Assembly: GCA_036505015.1 (NCBI GenBank)
Contig: DASXUC010000045.1
Coordinates: forward strand, 1 to 35,305
Reading direction: 5' to 3'
DNA: 35,305 bases
Source: DASXUC01 sp036505015
GTDB taxonomy: Bacteria; Sysuimicrobiota; Sysuimicrobiia; Sysuimicrobiales; Kaftiobacteriaceae
The notes under the pieces were generated by a model that was not told the origin of the DNA, did no database searches, and saw only the letters and a program-made list of their open reading frames with translations. Numbering within the stretch: position 1 is the first letter of the stretch; the number at the start of each line of letters is the position of its first letter. A program made the position numbers and the translations under genes. Positions 7,944-15,727 of the stretch are shown here, piece by piece.

Positions 7944-8032
7944 CCAATCTTCCCAATCGTTGAATCTACCCAATCTCAATCGAGGTGAGCGGATTGGGAA
8001 GATCGGGAAGATTGGGGAGATTGGGAAGATTG
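7944..8032. repeat. Inverted 9-mer word array between rpsB and tsf (long hairpin)
   Basis: The right arm holds four phased 9-mers, GATTGGGAA, GATCGGGAA, GATTGGGGA and GATTGGGAA (7992-8027), then GATTG. The left arm (7944-7981) carries the same words reverse-complemented, partly degraded. CAATCTTCCCAATC (7945-7958) pairs perfectly over 14 bp with 8019-8032, and inner units add further pairing. It occupies nearly the whole 107-base gap. No T-tract follows. It could act as an RNA processing, stability or attenuation structure between the two genes. Confidence 0.8.
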
Positions 8033-8048
8033 AATCAGGGGTGCTCGA

Positions 8049-8645
8049 GTGAGCAGCAAGGCACCGACAACGGCAGGGACGACCGAACTCGTGAAGGAGC
8101 TGCGGGCGCGCACCGGCGCCGGCATCATGGATTGCCGCAATGCGCTGGCCGAAGCCGGCGGCGATCTGAACAAGGCCATCGAGATCCTCAAGGCGCGGGG
8201 TCTGGCGTCCGCGCAGAAGAAATCCAGCCGGGTCGCGGCGGAGGGATTGGTTGACGCCTATATCCACACCGGCGGCAAGGTCGGCGCGATCGTTGAAGTG
8301 AACTGCGAGACCGATTTCGTCGCCCGCACCGGGGAGTTCAGGCGGCTGGTGCGCGAGCTGGCGATGCAGGTGACCGCCACCGCGCCGCAGTTCGTGAGCC
8401 GCGAGCAGATCCCCGCCGACATGCTTGAGGCCCAGCGCGCGGCCTTCGCCGCTGAGCTGGCCGGCAAGCCAGCGGCGGCCGTGGAGGGGAAGCTGGAGAA
8501 GTGGATCCAGGAGGTCGTCCTCCTCGAGCAGCCGTTCATCAGAGATGAGAGCAAGCGCGTGGCCGATCTGATCACGGAGGCCGTGGCCAAAGTCGGCGAG
8601 AACATCCAGGTGCGCCGGTTCGCGCGATTCAAGACAGGCGAGTGA
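8049..8645 (+). CDS. tsf: Elongation factor Ts (short form)
   Basis: EF-Ts recycles EF-Tu by nucleotide exchange. At 198 residues this is the short form, as in Thermus, rather than the ~280-residue E. coli form. The N-terminal UBA-like domain shows the family signature LVKELRARTGAGIMDCRNAL and a conserved AIEILKARG helix. The core includes GAIVEVNCETDFVART, and the end has the typical GENIQVRRFARF. The GTG start has a weak AGGGG seven bases upstream. It overlaps pyrH by four bases at its 3' end. The hairpin array before it may set its expression independently of rpsB. Confidence 0.96.
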   Translation: MSSKAPTTAGTTELVKELRARTGAGIMDCRNALAEAGGDLNKAIEILKARGLASAQKKSSRVAAEGLVDAYIHTGGKVGAIVEVNCETDFVARTGEFRRLVRELAMQVTATAPQFVSREQIPADMLEAQRAAFAAELAGKPAAAVEGKLEKWIQEVVLLEQPFIRDESKRVADLITEAVAKVGENIQVRRFARFKTGE

Positions 8646-9364
8646 GCTCGAACAACCGCATTCTGCTCAAGCTCAGTGGCGAGGCCCTCGCCGGTGACGG
8701 CGATACGGGCCTCGACCCGCATGTGCTGCGATTGGTGGCGCACGAGGTTCGGGATGTCACCGCGCGCGGCGTGCAGGTCGCCATCGTCGTCGGCGGGGGC
8801 AACATCGTGCGGGGAGCCGACATGAGCCTCCGGCTCGGGATTGACGAAGTCGCCGCCCACCACATGGGCATGCTGGCGACAGTGATCAACGCCCTGGCCC
8901 TGCAGGACGTCATGGAGAAGGAAGGGCTGGTCACGCGCGTGTGCACCGCCCTGGAAATGCACCAGATCGCGGAGCCCTATATCCGCCGGCGGGCAATCCG
9001 CCACCTGGAAAAAGGTCGCGTGGTGATCTTCGCCGGGGGCACCGGCAGCCCGTATTTCACCACCGACACCGCGGCGGCGCTGCGGGCGATCGAGATCGAA
9101 GCGGACACACTGCTGATGGCCAAGAAGGGCGTCGGCGGCGTGTACGACAAGGATCCGAACGTTCACCCCGACGCCGTGATGTTCCGCCGCCTGAATTACA
9201 TGGACGTGCTGAACCAGGACCTCAAGGTGATGGACGCTACGGCGGTCGCGTTGTGCAAGGACAACGACATGGACATCATCGTCTTTGACGTCGCCCAGCC
9301 TGGGAACATCACGCGGGCCGTGCTGGGCGAAGAAGTGGGCACCCTGGTCAGCCGCCTGCGGTAG
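8642..9364 (+). CDS. pyrH: Uridylate kinase
   Basis: UMP kinase converts UMP to UDP for pyrimidine nucleotide supply. The 240-residue protein belongs to the amino-acid kinase fold and is the bacterial hexameric PyrH, unlike eukaryotic UMP/CMP kinases. Visible motifs are the N-terminal LLKLSGEAL, the VVGGGNIVRG glycine loop, DxMGMLAT-like (AAHHMGMLATVINALAL), GGTGSPYFTTDTAAALRA and KKGVGGVYDKDP. The GTG start overlaps the tsf stop by four bases, which suggests translational coupling. It lies in the standard tsf-pyrH-frr order, linking nucleotide supply to translation genes. Bacterial PyrH is usually allosterically controlled by GTP and UTP, but that cannot be read from this sequence. Confidence 0.97.
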   Translation: MSSNNRILLKLSGEALAGDGDTGLDPHVLRLVAHEVRDVTARGVQVAIVVGGGNIVRGADMSLRLGIDEVAAHHMGMLATVINALALQDVMEKEGLVTRVCTALEMHQIAEPYIRRRAIRHLEKGRVVIFAGGTGSPYFTTDTAAALRAIEIEADTLLMAKKGVGGVYDKDPNVHPDAVMFRRLNYMDVLNQDLKVMDATAVALCKDNDMDIIVFDVAQPGNITRAVLGEEVGTLVSRLR

Positions 9365-9383
9365 CGTTCCCCGGAGCCCTGGC

Positions 9384-9941
9384 ATGATCAACGACGTGAT
9401 GGCAGACGCGAAGAGCCGGATGCACAAGGCGATCGAGGCGACGAAGCACGAGTTCGCCGCCCTGCGCACGGGGCGCGCCAGCCCGGCGCTGCTGGAGCAA
9501 ATCCGGCTGGATTACTACGGTGTGCAGACACCCATCCCGCAGCTCGCCACGGTGTCCGTGCCCGAGCCGCGGCTGCTGGTCATCCAGCCGTGGGACAAGA
9601 AGATGGTCAAAGACGTCGAGCGGGCGATCATGAAGAGCGAGCTCGGCTTGGTGCCGTCCTCCGACGGGACGGTGGTCCGCGTGCCGATCCCATCGCTGAC
9701 GGAAGAGCGGCGGAAGGACCTGGTGAAGGTAGCACGCAAGCACGCGGAAGAAGGACGGGTGGCAATCCGCAACATTCGTCGCGAGGCGAAGGAGCTGATC
9801 GAAGAACTCGAAGACGACGGGGAGGTCTCGGAGGACGACGCCAAGCGCGGGCTGGATGAGCTCCAGAAGCTCACCGACAAGTCGATCGCCGACGTTGACG
9901 CCCTGCTGGCGGCGAAGGAAACCGAGATCATGGAAGTCTAG
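9384..9941 (+). CDS. frr: Ribosome recycling factor
   Basis: RRF splits post-termination ribosomes together with EF-G. The protein has 185 residues, the usual length. It shows the classic sequence path: MHKAIEATKHEFAALRTGRASPALL near the start, the YYGVQTPIPQLA and PEPRLLVIQPWDKK hinge region, and PIPSLTEERRKDLVK. The C-terminal helix contains RNIRREAKELI, followed by DELQKLTD. The frame is open to 9285, but the ATG at 9384 fits the family N terminus and has GGAG seven bases upstream (9373-9376). It follows pyrH by 19 bases and is followed four bases later by a small PASTA protein. Confidence 0.97.
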   Translation: MINDVMADAKSRMHKAIEATKHEFAALRTGRASPALLEQIRLDYYGVQTPIPQLATVSVPEPRLLVIQPWDKKMVKDVERAIMKSELGLVPSSDGTVVRVPIPSLTEERRKDLVKVARKHAEEGRVAIRNIRREAKELIEELEDDGEVSEDDAKRGLDELQKLTDKSIADVDALLAAKETEIMEV

Positions 9942-9945
9942 CGAC

Positions 9946-10161
9946 GTGCCGCCCGTCCCCGACGTGATTGGTCTTCCGCTGGACGAGGCCCGGGCCCGGC
10001 TGGCGAATGCCGGGGTCGAGATCCGTGCGGTGACGGAGACCCGGCCGCCGAAGGCCGCAGACCTGACCGGTGCGCTGCGCGTCGTCCGTATGCGCGGCGA
10101 CGGTCCGGTCGATCTTGTCGTCACCCGCGAGCGCTACGTGCCCACACCGAGGTCCCCGTAA
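9946..10161 (+). CDS. Free-standing PASTA-domain mini-protein
   Basis: A 71-residue frame fits a single PASTA repeat: VPDVIGLPLDEARARLANAG is the opening strand-helix, and it ends with the expected beta segment DGPVDLVVTRERYVP. PASTA domains normally sit outside the membrane on Ser/Thr kinases or penicillin-binding proteins and sense muropeptides. This one has no signal peptide, membrane helix or partner domain, so it would be cytoplasmic as read. The start is GTG at 9946, four bases after frr, with GGAAG upstream. Its TAA shares one base with the uppS ATG (TAATG), implying co-translation with the undecaprenyl-PP synthase. The function is unknown; the domain call is by pattern. Confidence 0.7.
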   Translation: MPPVPDVIGLPLDEARARLANAGVEIRAVTETRPPKAADLTGALRVVRMRGDGPVDLVVTRERYVPTPRSP

Positions 10162-10919
10162 TGGAGGCACGCCGCACGGCCAGCGGCTCGGTCGCGCCCG
10201 CCGCGCTCGATCCCACGAACCTGCCGGTCCACATCGCGATTATCATGGATGGCAACGGCCGCTGGGCCGCCTCGCGCGGGCTCTCACGCGCGGCGGGCCA
10301 CCAGGCCGGGGTGGATGCCGCGCGGCGCACGGTGCGGGCCTGCGATGCGCTGGGGATCAGAGCGTTGACACTGTTCGCCTTCTCCACCGAGAACTGGAGC
10401 CGGCCGACCGCCGAAGTGGACGCGCTGATGGACCTGCTGGGCCGCGCGGTGCGGGATGAGGCGCAGGAGTTGATGGCCCGCGGCGTGCGGATCCAGGTCA
10501 GCGGCGATCTGACCGAACTGGATGCCGCGCTGCGGGAGCAAATCGAGCAGATTGTGGCGCTGACCCAGCCCAACCCGGGTCTCGTGCTGAACATCGCCTA
10601 CAACTATGGCGGCCGCGCCGAGATTCTCCAGGCCGTCCGGGCCATGGCCGCCGACCTGCAGGCCGGCCGCGTCACGGGCGAGATCGATGAGGACCTGCTC
10701 AGACGCTACCTGTACACGCCCGACCTGCCCGATCCCGATCTGCTCATCCGCACCGGCGGGGAGCAGCGCATCAGCAACTTCCTGCTCTGGCAGCTCGCGT
10801 ATACGGAACTGTACTTCTGCGACGTCTACTGGCCCGATTTCTCGGAGGCCGACCTCACCGCTGCGCTGCGCAGTTACCAGCAGCGTCTCCGGCGCTACGG
10901 CGGCGTCAAAGGCACCTAG
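10161..10919 (+). CDS. uppS: Isoprenyl transferase (undecaprenyl diphosphate synthase)
   Basis: A cis-prenyltransferase that condenses isopentenyl diphosphate onto farnesyl diphosphate, giving the C55 carrier lipid for cell-wall synthesis. The 252-residue protein has the diagnostic HIAIIMDGNGRWA with catalytic D30. It continues with GHQAGVDAARRTVRACDALGI, LTLFAFSTENWSRP, LLIRTGGEQRISNFLLWQ and ELYFCDVYWPDF. These match all conserved regions of the family. The ATG shares one base with the stop of the PASTA mini-protein. Its substrate pathway is represented downstream by dxr and ispG of the MEP route. The chain length of the product cannot be set from sequence. Confidence 0.96.
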   Translation: MEARRTASGSVAPAALDPTNLPVHIAIIMDGNGRWAASRGLSRAAGHQAGVDAARRTVRACDALGIRALTLFAFSTENWSRPTAEVDALMDLLGRAVRDEAQELMARGVRIQVSGDLTELDAALREQIEQIVALTQPNPGLVLNIAYNYGGRAEILQAVRAMAADLQAGRVTGEIDEDLLRRYLYTPDLPDPDLLIRTGGEQRISNFLLWQLAYTELYFCDVYWPDFSEADLTAALRSYQQRLRRYGGVKGT

Positions 10920-11759
10920 GTGGATCGCCGCTCGCTGCTGCTCCGCGTCTTGACCGCGGTGGTGGGAATTCCACTGTTGCTCGGCGCGGCATGGCTGGGT
11001 GGGTGGTGGTGGGCCTTTGTCGTAGTGGCACTGACCGCGCTCGCCGCTTTAGAGTACGTTCGATTGTACCCTGAGATGGGATCATCCTCACGATGGCTGT
11101 TCTTCGCGGGTCTCGTTCTTGTTTTGTCATCTCGATGGTGGGCGCGACTGCTAGGGGACGACCGTTTCATTCATTCCCTGTTAGCCTTTTGGGTACTGGG
11201 AGTGTCGCTCCCGATCTACATCACCTGGATTCTTCCGGTTGTCTTTTCGGGCGATCCTTCGAGGACGTTTGATTCCCGTCGCCCAGGGGGGGTTGCTTCC
11301 TGGGGATTCTTCTACCTCGGGTTGCCAGCGCTGACGCTACTGTACTGGGGGTTTGATGCACGCTTCCCGGCTATCGTCTGGTTGTTTGCGGTCATATGGA
11401 CGAACGACATCGCCGCATACTTCGTCGGTCACGCGTTGGGTCGCCACAAGCTTGCGCCTCTCCTCAGCCCCGCCAAGAGTTGGGAAGGCGCCGCCGCGGG
11501 CCTCGTCGCGGGTGTAGCTACCAGCATCGGACTTGGGTCTTGGCTGTCCGTGGCACCACTTCAGGCGGCGGTGGCAGGTGCAGCGGTGACTGCTGCGTCG
11601 CAGCTGGGGGATCTATTTGAATCCGCCATCAAGCGACGGGCTGGCGTGAAAGACTCCGGCGTGATCTTCCCCGGGCACGGCGGCGTGCTGGACCGTTTCG
11701 ACGGCGTGTTTGCCGCCGCGCCGGTGGCCTACCTGCTCCTGCAGTGGTGGGCACGGTGA
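10920..11759 (+). CDS. cdsA: Phosphatidate cytidylyltransferase (CDP-diglyceride synthase)
   Basis: A membrane enzyme making CDP-diacylglycerol from CTP and phosphatidate, the entry point to phospholipids. Its 279 residues contain about seven or eight hydrophobic spans. The signature lies at the C-terminal side: SPAKSWEGAAAGL, then GDLFESAIKRRAGVKDSG and FPGHGGVLDRFDG, with the acidic metal ligands. The GTG start directly abuts the uppS stop, and the tail overlaps dxr. Base composition is odd: about 10,960-11,640 uses many codons ending in T or A (TTA, CGA, CTA, GTT, TCA) and is near 53% GC, while its ends and the neighbours are much richer. The reading frame is intact. A transferred or recombined segment is the likeliest cause. 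Confidence 0.95.
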   Translation: MDRRSLLLRVLTAVVGIPLLLGAAWLGGWWWAFVVVALTALAALEYVRLYPEMGSSSRWLFFAGLVLVLSSRWWARLLGDDRFIHSLLAFWVLGVSLPIYITWILPVVFSGDPSRTFDSRRPGGVASWGFFYLGLPALTLLYWGFDARFPAIVWLFAVIWTNDIAAYFVGHALGRHKLAPLLSPAKSWEGAAAGLVAGVATSIGLGSWLSVAPLQAAVAGAAVTAASQLGDLFESAIKRRAGVKDSGVIFPGHGGVLDRFDGVFAAAPVAYLLLQWWAR

Positions 11760-12907
11760 TGCAGCGCGTGGTCATCTTGGGATCGACGGGTAGCATCGGC
11801 CGCGCGACATTGGATGTCGTGCGCGCGCTGGGGCCGGATCGTTTCCGTGTGATCGGACTCGCCGCCGACTCCAATGCCGCGGCCATGGCCGAGCAGGTGA
11901 AGGAATTCCGCCCGCAGGTCGTGGCCATGACGGACCGCGGTGCGGCCGCGGCCGTCCGCGCGCAGTGCCCAGACGGGCTGCGGGTGGTGGATGGCCCGCA
12001 CGCCCTCGCCGAAATCGCCGCCAACCCCGATGCCGATCTCGTCGTCGTCGGGGTCGTCGGGATCGCCGGTCTATTGCCCACGCTGGCGGCACTGCGGGCG
12101 GGTCACGACGTCGCGCTGGCCAACAAGGAAACGCTCGTGGCCGGCGGAGCACTCGTCATGGACGAGGTCCGCCGCAGCGGGCGCCGGCTGCGTCCGCTGG
12201 ACAGCGAGCACGTTGCCATCGCCCAGTGCCTGCGCGGCGAGTCGCTGGACACGGTGCAGCGGGTGCTGCTGACCGCGTCCGGCGGCGCGTTCCTGCGCCG
12301 GCCGCTGGCGACGCTCGCTGACGCGCGCCCCGCCGACGCCCTGGCGCATCCGACATGGTCCATGGGCCGCAAGATCACCGTAGATTCGGCGACGCTGATG
12401 AACAAAGGACTGGAAGTCATCGAGGCACACTGGCTGTTTGGTCTTCCGGGGCCCCGCATCGAGGTCGTCATCCATCCACAGAGCATCGTGCACTCGCTGG
12501 TCGAATTCGTTGACGGCAGCGTCAAAGCGCAGCTCGCCCCGCCGGACATGCGGCTCGTCATCGCCTATGCGCTGGCCGAGCCCGATCGGCTCGCGTTAGG
12601 CGGGTCGCGTGTGGAATGGGAGACCCTTGCGCTGACGTTTGAGCGTCCGGAGGCTGCCCGGTACCCGTGCCTGGGATACGCTTACGATGCGCTGGCCGCC
12701 GGCGGGACAATGCCCGCCGTGCTCAACGCGGCGAACGAATCTGCGGTAGGATTGTTCCTAGACGGGCGCATCGGGTTTATGGACATCGCCGCCAGCGTGC
12801 GGCGGGTCATGGACGCGCATCGCGTGATTGCCGCTCCACGCATCGAAGACATTTTGGCGGCGGATGCGTGGGCGCGTGAGCAGATGTTGAGCCGACCTTT
12901 GGGGTGA
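11759..12907 (+). CDS. dxr: 1-deoxy-D-xylulose 5-phosphate reductoisomerase
   Basis: The committed enzyme of the MEP isoprenoid pathway, rearranging and reducing DXP to MEP with NADPH. The protein has 382 residues. The N-terminal Rossmann motif is LGSTGSIGRATLDVV. ALANKETLVAGG and PLDSEHVAIAQCL supply substrate and metal contacts. TASGGAF, MGRKITVDSATLMNKGLEVIEAHWLF and VHPQSIVHS-like (VIHPQSIVHSLVEF) follow, then the C-terminal helical domain. ATG at 11759 shares one base with the cdsA stop; GTG at 11756 is the alternative. It sits between cdsA and rseP, a common bacterial order, and ispG downstream supplies a later step of the same pathway. Confidence 0.97.
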   Translation: MQRVVILGSTGSIGRATLDVVRALGPDRFRVIGLAADSNAAAMAEQVKEFRPQVVAMTDRGAAAAVRAQCPDGLRVVDGPHALAEIAANPDADLVVVGVVGIAGLLPTLAALRAGHDVALANKETLVAGGALVMDEVRRSGRRLRPLDSEHVAIAQCLRGESLDTVQRVLLTASGGAFLRRPLATLADARPADALAHPTWSMGRKITVDSATLMNKGLEVIEAHWLFGLPGPRIEVVIHPQSIVHSLVEFVDGSVKAQLAPPDMRLVIAYALAEPDRLALGGSRVEWETLALTFERPEAARYPCLGYAYDALAAGGTMPAVLNAANESAVGLFLDGRIGFMDIAASVRRVMDAHRVIAAPRIEDILAADAWAREQMLSRPLG

Positions 12908-12910
12908 GGA

Positions 12911-13930
12911 ATGCCGAACCTGCTGGCTGCGATTATTGCGTTTGGTGTGATGATCTTCGTGCACGAACTCGGCCATTTTCTGGTGGCGAAGCGCGCGGGC
13001 GTGACCGTGCACGCCTTTGCCCTGGGCTTTGGGCCTCGCCTGGTCGGATTCCGTTACGGCGGCACTGACTACGCGATCAACCTCCTGCCCTTCGGTGGCT
13101 TCGTGCGGATGGCGGGCGAGGATCTCGACACCGCCGCGGACGATCCCGGCAGCTTCCGCCGGAAGTCGGTCTGGCAGCGCATGGCGGTGATCGCCGCGGG
13201 GCCGGGCATGAACCTCCTGCTGTCGATTGTGCTGCTTTCCGCGCTGGCGATATCCATCGGTGTGCCGACCGCCGTGAGCAACCGGATCGGGACACTGCTC
13301 CCCGGCTGGCCCGCCGAGCAGGCCGGGCTGCGTCCGGGTGACGCTATTGTCGCCATCGACGGGCACCCCACGGCGACCGGCGACCAGGTCGTTGACACGA
13401 TCCACCGGCACCCCAACGCGGCCCTCACCTTGACCGTGGAGCGCGGCGGACGGCGGTTCGATATCCGGGTCACGTCGCGGCTGGACAAGGCCCGCAACAT
13501 TGGGTTGATCGGGTTTTCGCCCGAACCGATCCGGGAGCGCATGGACCCCGTACGCGCGGTGGGGTGGAGCGTGCGCAGCGCGGGCGAAACGATCGGTGCG
13601 GTCTTCACAGCGCTGGGACGAATCATCCGTGGAAACAGCGAGGGCTTGTCCGGTCCTGTGGGGGCTGTGATATTCCTGGGGGAGGCAGGGCAGTTCGGCG
13701 CTGAGTACTTCCTCTACACGGTCGCCGCGATCAGCATCATGATCGGCATCTTCAACCTCCTGCCGTTTCCCGCGCTGGATGGCGGACGGCTGCTGTTCCT
13801 CATCGTCGAGGCATTCCGCCGCCGGCCGGTCGATCCCAAGCGCGAAGGCTACATTCACCTGGTCGGGTTCGCGCTACTGCTGCTGCTGTTGGTCACATTG
13901 ACCATACGCGATGTCGGTGCCAGACTCTAG
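12911..13930 (+). CDS. rseP: Site-2 protease RseP/RasP (M50 intramembrane metalloprotease)
   Basis: A membrane zinc protease that cuts anti-sigma factors and signal-peptide remnants within the bilayer. The 339-residue protein has the zinc motif HELGH at 18-22 in the first membrane span. One PDZ domain is centred on LRPGDAIVAIDGHPT. The third zinc ligand lies in NLLPFPALDGGRLL (D290). The end is hydrophobic with a run of leucines. The size and a single PDZ domain fit the Gram-positive RasP-like type rather than the double-PDZ E. coli RseP. It starts three bases after dxr and overlaps the possible upstream start of ispG. No anti-sigma substrate is encoded nearby. Confidence 0.95.
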   Translation: MPNLLAAIIAFGVMIFVHELGHFLVAKRAGVTVHAFALGFGPRLVGFRYGGTDYAINLLPFGGFVRMAGEDLDTAADDPGSFRRKSVWQRMAVIAAGPGMNLLLSIVLLSALAISIGVPTAVSNRIGTLLPGWPAEQAGLRPGDAIVAIDGHPTATGDQVVDTIHRHPNAALTLTVERGGRRFDIRVTSRLDKARNIGLIGFSPEPIRERMDPVRAVGWSVRSAGETIGAVFTALGRIIRGNSEGLSGPVGAVIFLGEAGQFGAEYFLYTVAAISIMIGIFNLLPFPALDGGRLLFLIVEAFRRRPVDPKREGYIHLVGFALLLLLLVTLTIRDVGARL

Positions 13931-13943
13931 ACTCCGCGACCGC

Positions 13944-13967
13944 GCGAACATGCGAACGAGCGAACAC
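13944..13967 (-). repeat. Phased 8-mer array (GCGAACNN) at the ispG start
   Basis: Three 8-mers run in register on the + strand: GCGAACAT, GCGAACGA, GCGAACAC. They are the reverse complement of the words upstream of rpsB (ATGTTCGC, GTGTTCGC), hence the minus orientation given here. The array covers the ATG at 13950 and the first codons of ispG. Confidence 0.7.
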
Positions 13968-15065
13968 ATTCCAGCGACGATCACCGATACGACGCATCGA
14001 GCGACCACCCGCACCGTCAAAGTCGGCAAGGTCGAGATCGGCGGTGGTGCGCCAGTCTCCGTCCAGTCGATGACGATCACCGACACCCGCGACGTCGAAG
14101 CCACGCTCGTGCAGATTTACCAGCTGGCGGCGGAGGGGTGCGAGATCGTGCGGCTGGCGGTTCCCGACAAGGAAGCCGCGCTGGCGCTGGCGGGGATCAA
14201 ACCCCGCAGCCCGCTGCCCATCGTCGCGGACATCCACTTCGATTACCGGCTCGCCTTGCTGGCGCTGGAGGCCGGGGTGGACAAACTGCGTATCAACCCG
14301 GGAAACATCGGCGGCCGCCAGCGCACCCGCACCGTCGCGGCCGCGGCCAAGGAGCGCGGAATCCCCATTCGCATCGGCGCCAACATCGGTTCGCTCAGCA
14401 AGGCGATGATCCGGCGCTACGGGAAACCGTGCGCGGAAGCCCTGGTCGAGAGCGCGCTGGAAGACGTGAAAGTGCTGGAGGATCTCGACTTTCAGGACAT
14501 CGTGATTTCGGTGAAAGCGTCGGAAGTGCCGATGGCGATCGACGCCTACACCATGATCAGCGAGCGCGTCCGCTACCCGCTGCACGTGGGGATAACCGAG
14601 TCCGGCACTGCCTGGGCGGGCGGTATCAAGTCGGCCGCCGGCATCGGCGCGATCCTCTCCCGCGGCATCGGTGACACGATTCGGGTCTCCCTGGCCGCCG
14701 AGCCGGTCGAAGAGGTCAAGGCCGGATTTGAGATCCTCAAAGCCCTAAGCCTGCGCACCCGAGGGGTGCAGCTGGTGGCATGTCCGTCGTGCGGCCGCGC
14801 GGAAGTGGACATCATCATGATCGCCCAGGAAGTGGAGCGTCGGCTGGCCCGCATCGACGCGCCGGTGAAAGTCGCCGTCATGGGCTGCGCGGTCAACGGG
14901 CCCGGCGAGGCGCGCATGGCGGATCTGGGGATTGCCTGCGGCCGCGGCATGGGCCTGTTGTTCAAACGCGGCCGGATCGTCGCCAGTCTTCCGGAAGACC
15001 AGCTGGTCGATGCCCTGATGGAGCAGGTCGAGCAGGTCGCCCGCGAAAAGGCGGCCTCGGCGTGA
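13950..15065 (+). CDS. ispG: (E)-4-hydroxy-3-methylbut-2-enyl-diphosphate synthase
   Basis: An iron-sulfur enzyme of the MEP pathway that turns MEcPP into HMBPP. With the start at 13950 it has 371 residues, the compact bacterial form. A TIM-barrel domain opens with TRTVKVGKVEIGGGAPVSVQSM and includes VADIHFDYRLAL and KLRINPGNIG. The C-terminal domain holds the [4Fe-4S] ligands C278 and C281 (CPSCGR), C313 and E320 (GCAVNGPGE). The start is uncertain: ATG 13911 would overlap rseP by 20 bases, while ATG 13950 lies inside an 8-mer word array. Neither has a Shine-Dalgarno sequence, and conservation begins about 20 residues after 13950. The 3' end overlaps the mgtC-like gene by four bases. Confidence 0.94.
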   Translation: MRTSEHIPATITDTTHRATTRTVKVGKVEIGGGAPVSVQSMTITDTRDVEATLVQIYQLAAEGCEIVRLAVPDKEAALALAGIKPRSPLPIVADIHFDYRLALLALEAGVDKLRINPGNIGGRQRTRTVAAAAKERGIPIRIGANIGSLSKAMIRRYGKPCAEALVESALEDVKVLEDLDFQDIVISVKASEVPMAIDAYTMISERVRYPLHVGITESGTAWAGGIKSAAGIGAILSRGIGDTIRVSLAAEPVEEVKAGFEILKALSLRTRGVQLVACPSCGRAEVDIIMIAQEVERRLARIDAPVKVAVMGCAVNGPGEARMADLGIACGRGMGLLFKRGRIVASLPEDQLVDALMEQVEQVAREKAASA

Positions 15066-15727
15066 CCAGTCTTCTGGAAGCGACGCTGCGGCTCGTCCTG
15101 GCCGTGGCGCTCGGCGGCATTGTGGGCTGGCAACGTGAGGCGGCCGACAAGCCCGCGGGGTTCCGCACCCACATCCTGGTGTGTGTCGGTGCGGCCCTGT
15201 TCACGCTGATCTCCCGGGAGGGCTTCTTTGGATCCGGGGCCGATCCGGCGCGCGTGGCCAGCAACATTGTTGTCGGCATCGGCTTCCTCGGTGCCGGGAC
15301 GATCTGGCGCACCGGCGGCAGTGTCCAGGGGCTGACCACCGCGGCGAGCCTGTGGACGGTGGCGGCGGTCGGGACCGCGGCGGGGATCGGATACTACATG
15401 GGCGCCTTGATCACGACCGTCATCGTGATCAGCGTCCTGCAGTTGTTCAAGGTGATCGAGACGCGCATCCCGCGGCGAGGCTATGGGCAAATCGCGCTCG
15501 TGGTCACCGACCGCCCGGGACAGCTGGGTGTGATCGGCACCGTGCTGGGGGCACTCGGTGTCAACATCGAGCATGTCGAGGTGTCCCAGCGGATGGATGA
15601 CCGGGTGAGCCTGATCCTCACCGTGCGCGTTCCGCCGAGGGCGGACCGCACCGACATCCTGATGAACCTCAGCGCCACCGCCGGGGTCGAGGGTGTGCGC
15701 TGGGAAGATCTCGGCAGCAACGGATGA
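15062..15727 (+). CDS. MgtC/SapB family membrane protein with C-terminal ACT domain
   Basis: A 221-residue protein. The N-terminal half (about 1-125) is an MgtC/SapB membrane domain with GGIVGWQREAADKPAGFRTH, GIGFLGAGTIW and GLTTAASLWTVAAVG, the conserved family blocks, spread over four or five spans. The C-terminal part (about 140-215) reads as an ACT-type ligand-binding fold: IALVVTDRPGQLGVIGTVLGALGVNIEHV. MgtC proteins are linked to magnesium homeostasis and to control of ATP synthase in pathogens; the role of free-living homologues is uncertain. GTG at 15062 overlaps the ispG stop, and the stop overlaps the rhomboid ATG, so three genes are tightly coupled. An ACT tail suggests regulation by a small ligand. 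Confidence 0.88.
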   Translation: MTSLLEATLRLVLAVALGGIVGWQREAADKPAGFRTHILVCVGAALFTLISREGFFGSGADPARVASNIVVGIGFLGAGTIWRTGGSVQGLTTAASLWTVAAVGTAAGIGYYMGALITTVIVISVLQLFKVIETRIPRRGYGQIALVVTDRPGQLGVIGTVLGALGVNIEHVEVSQRMDDRVSLILTVRVPPRADRTDILMNLSATAGVEGVRWEDLGSNG

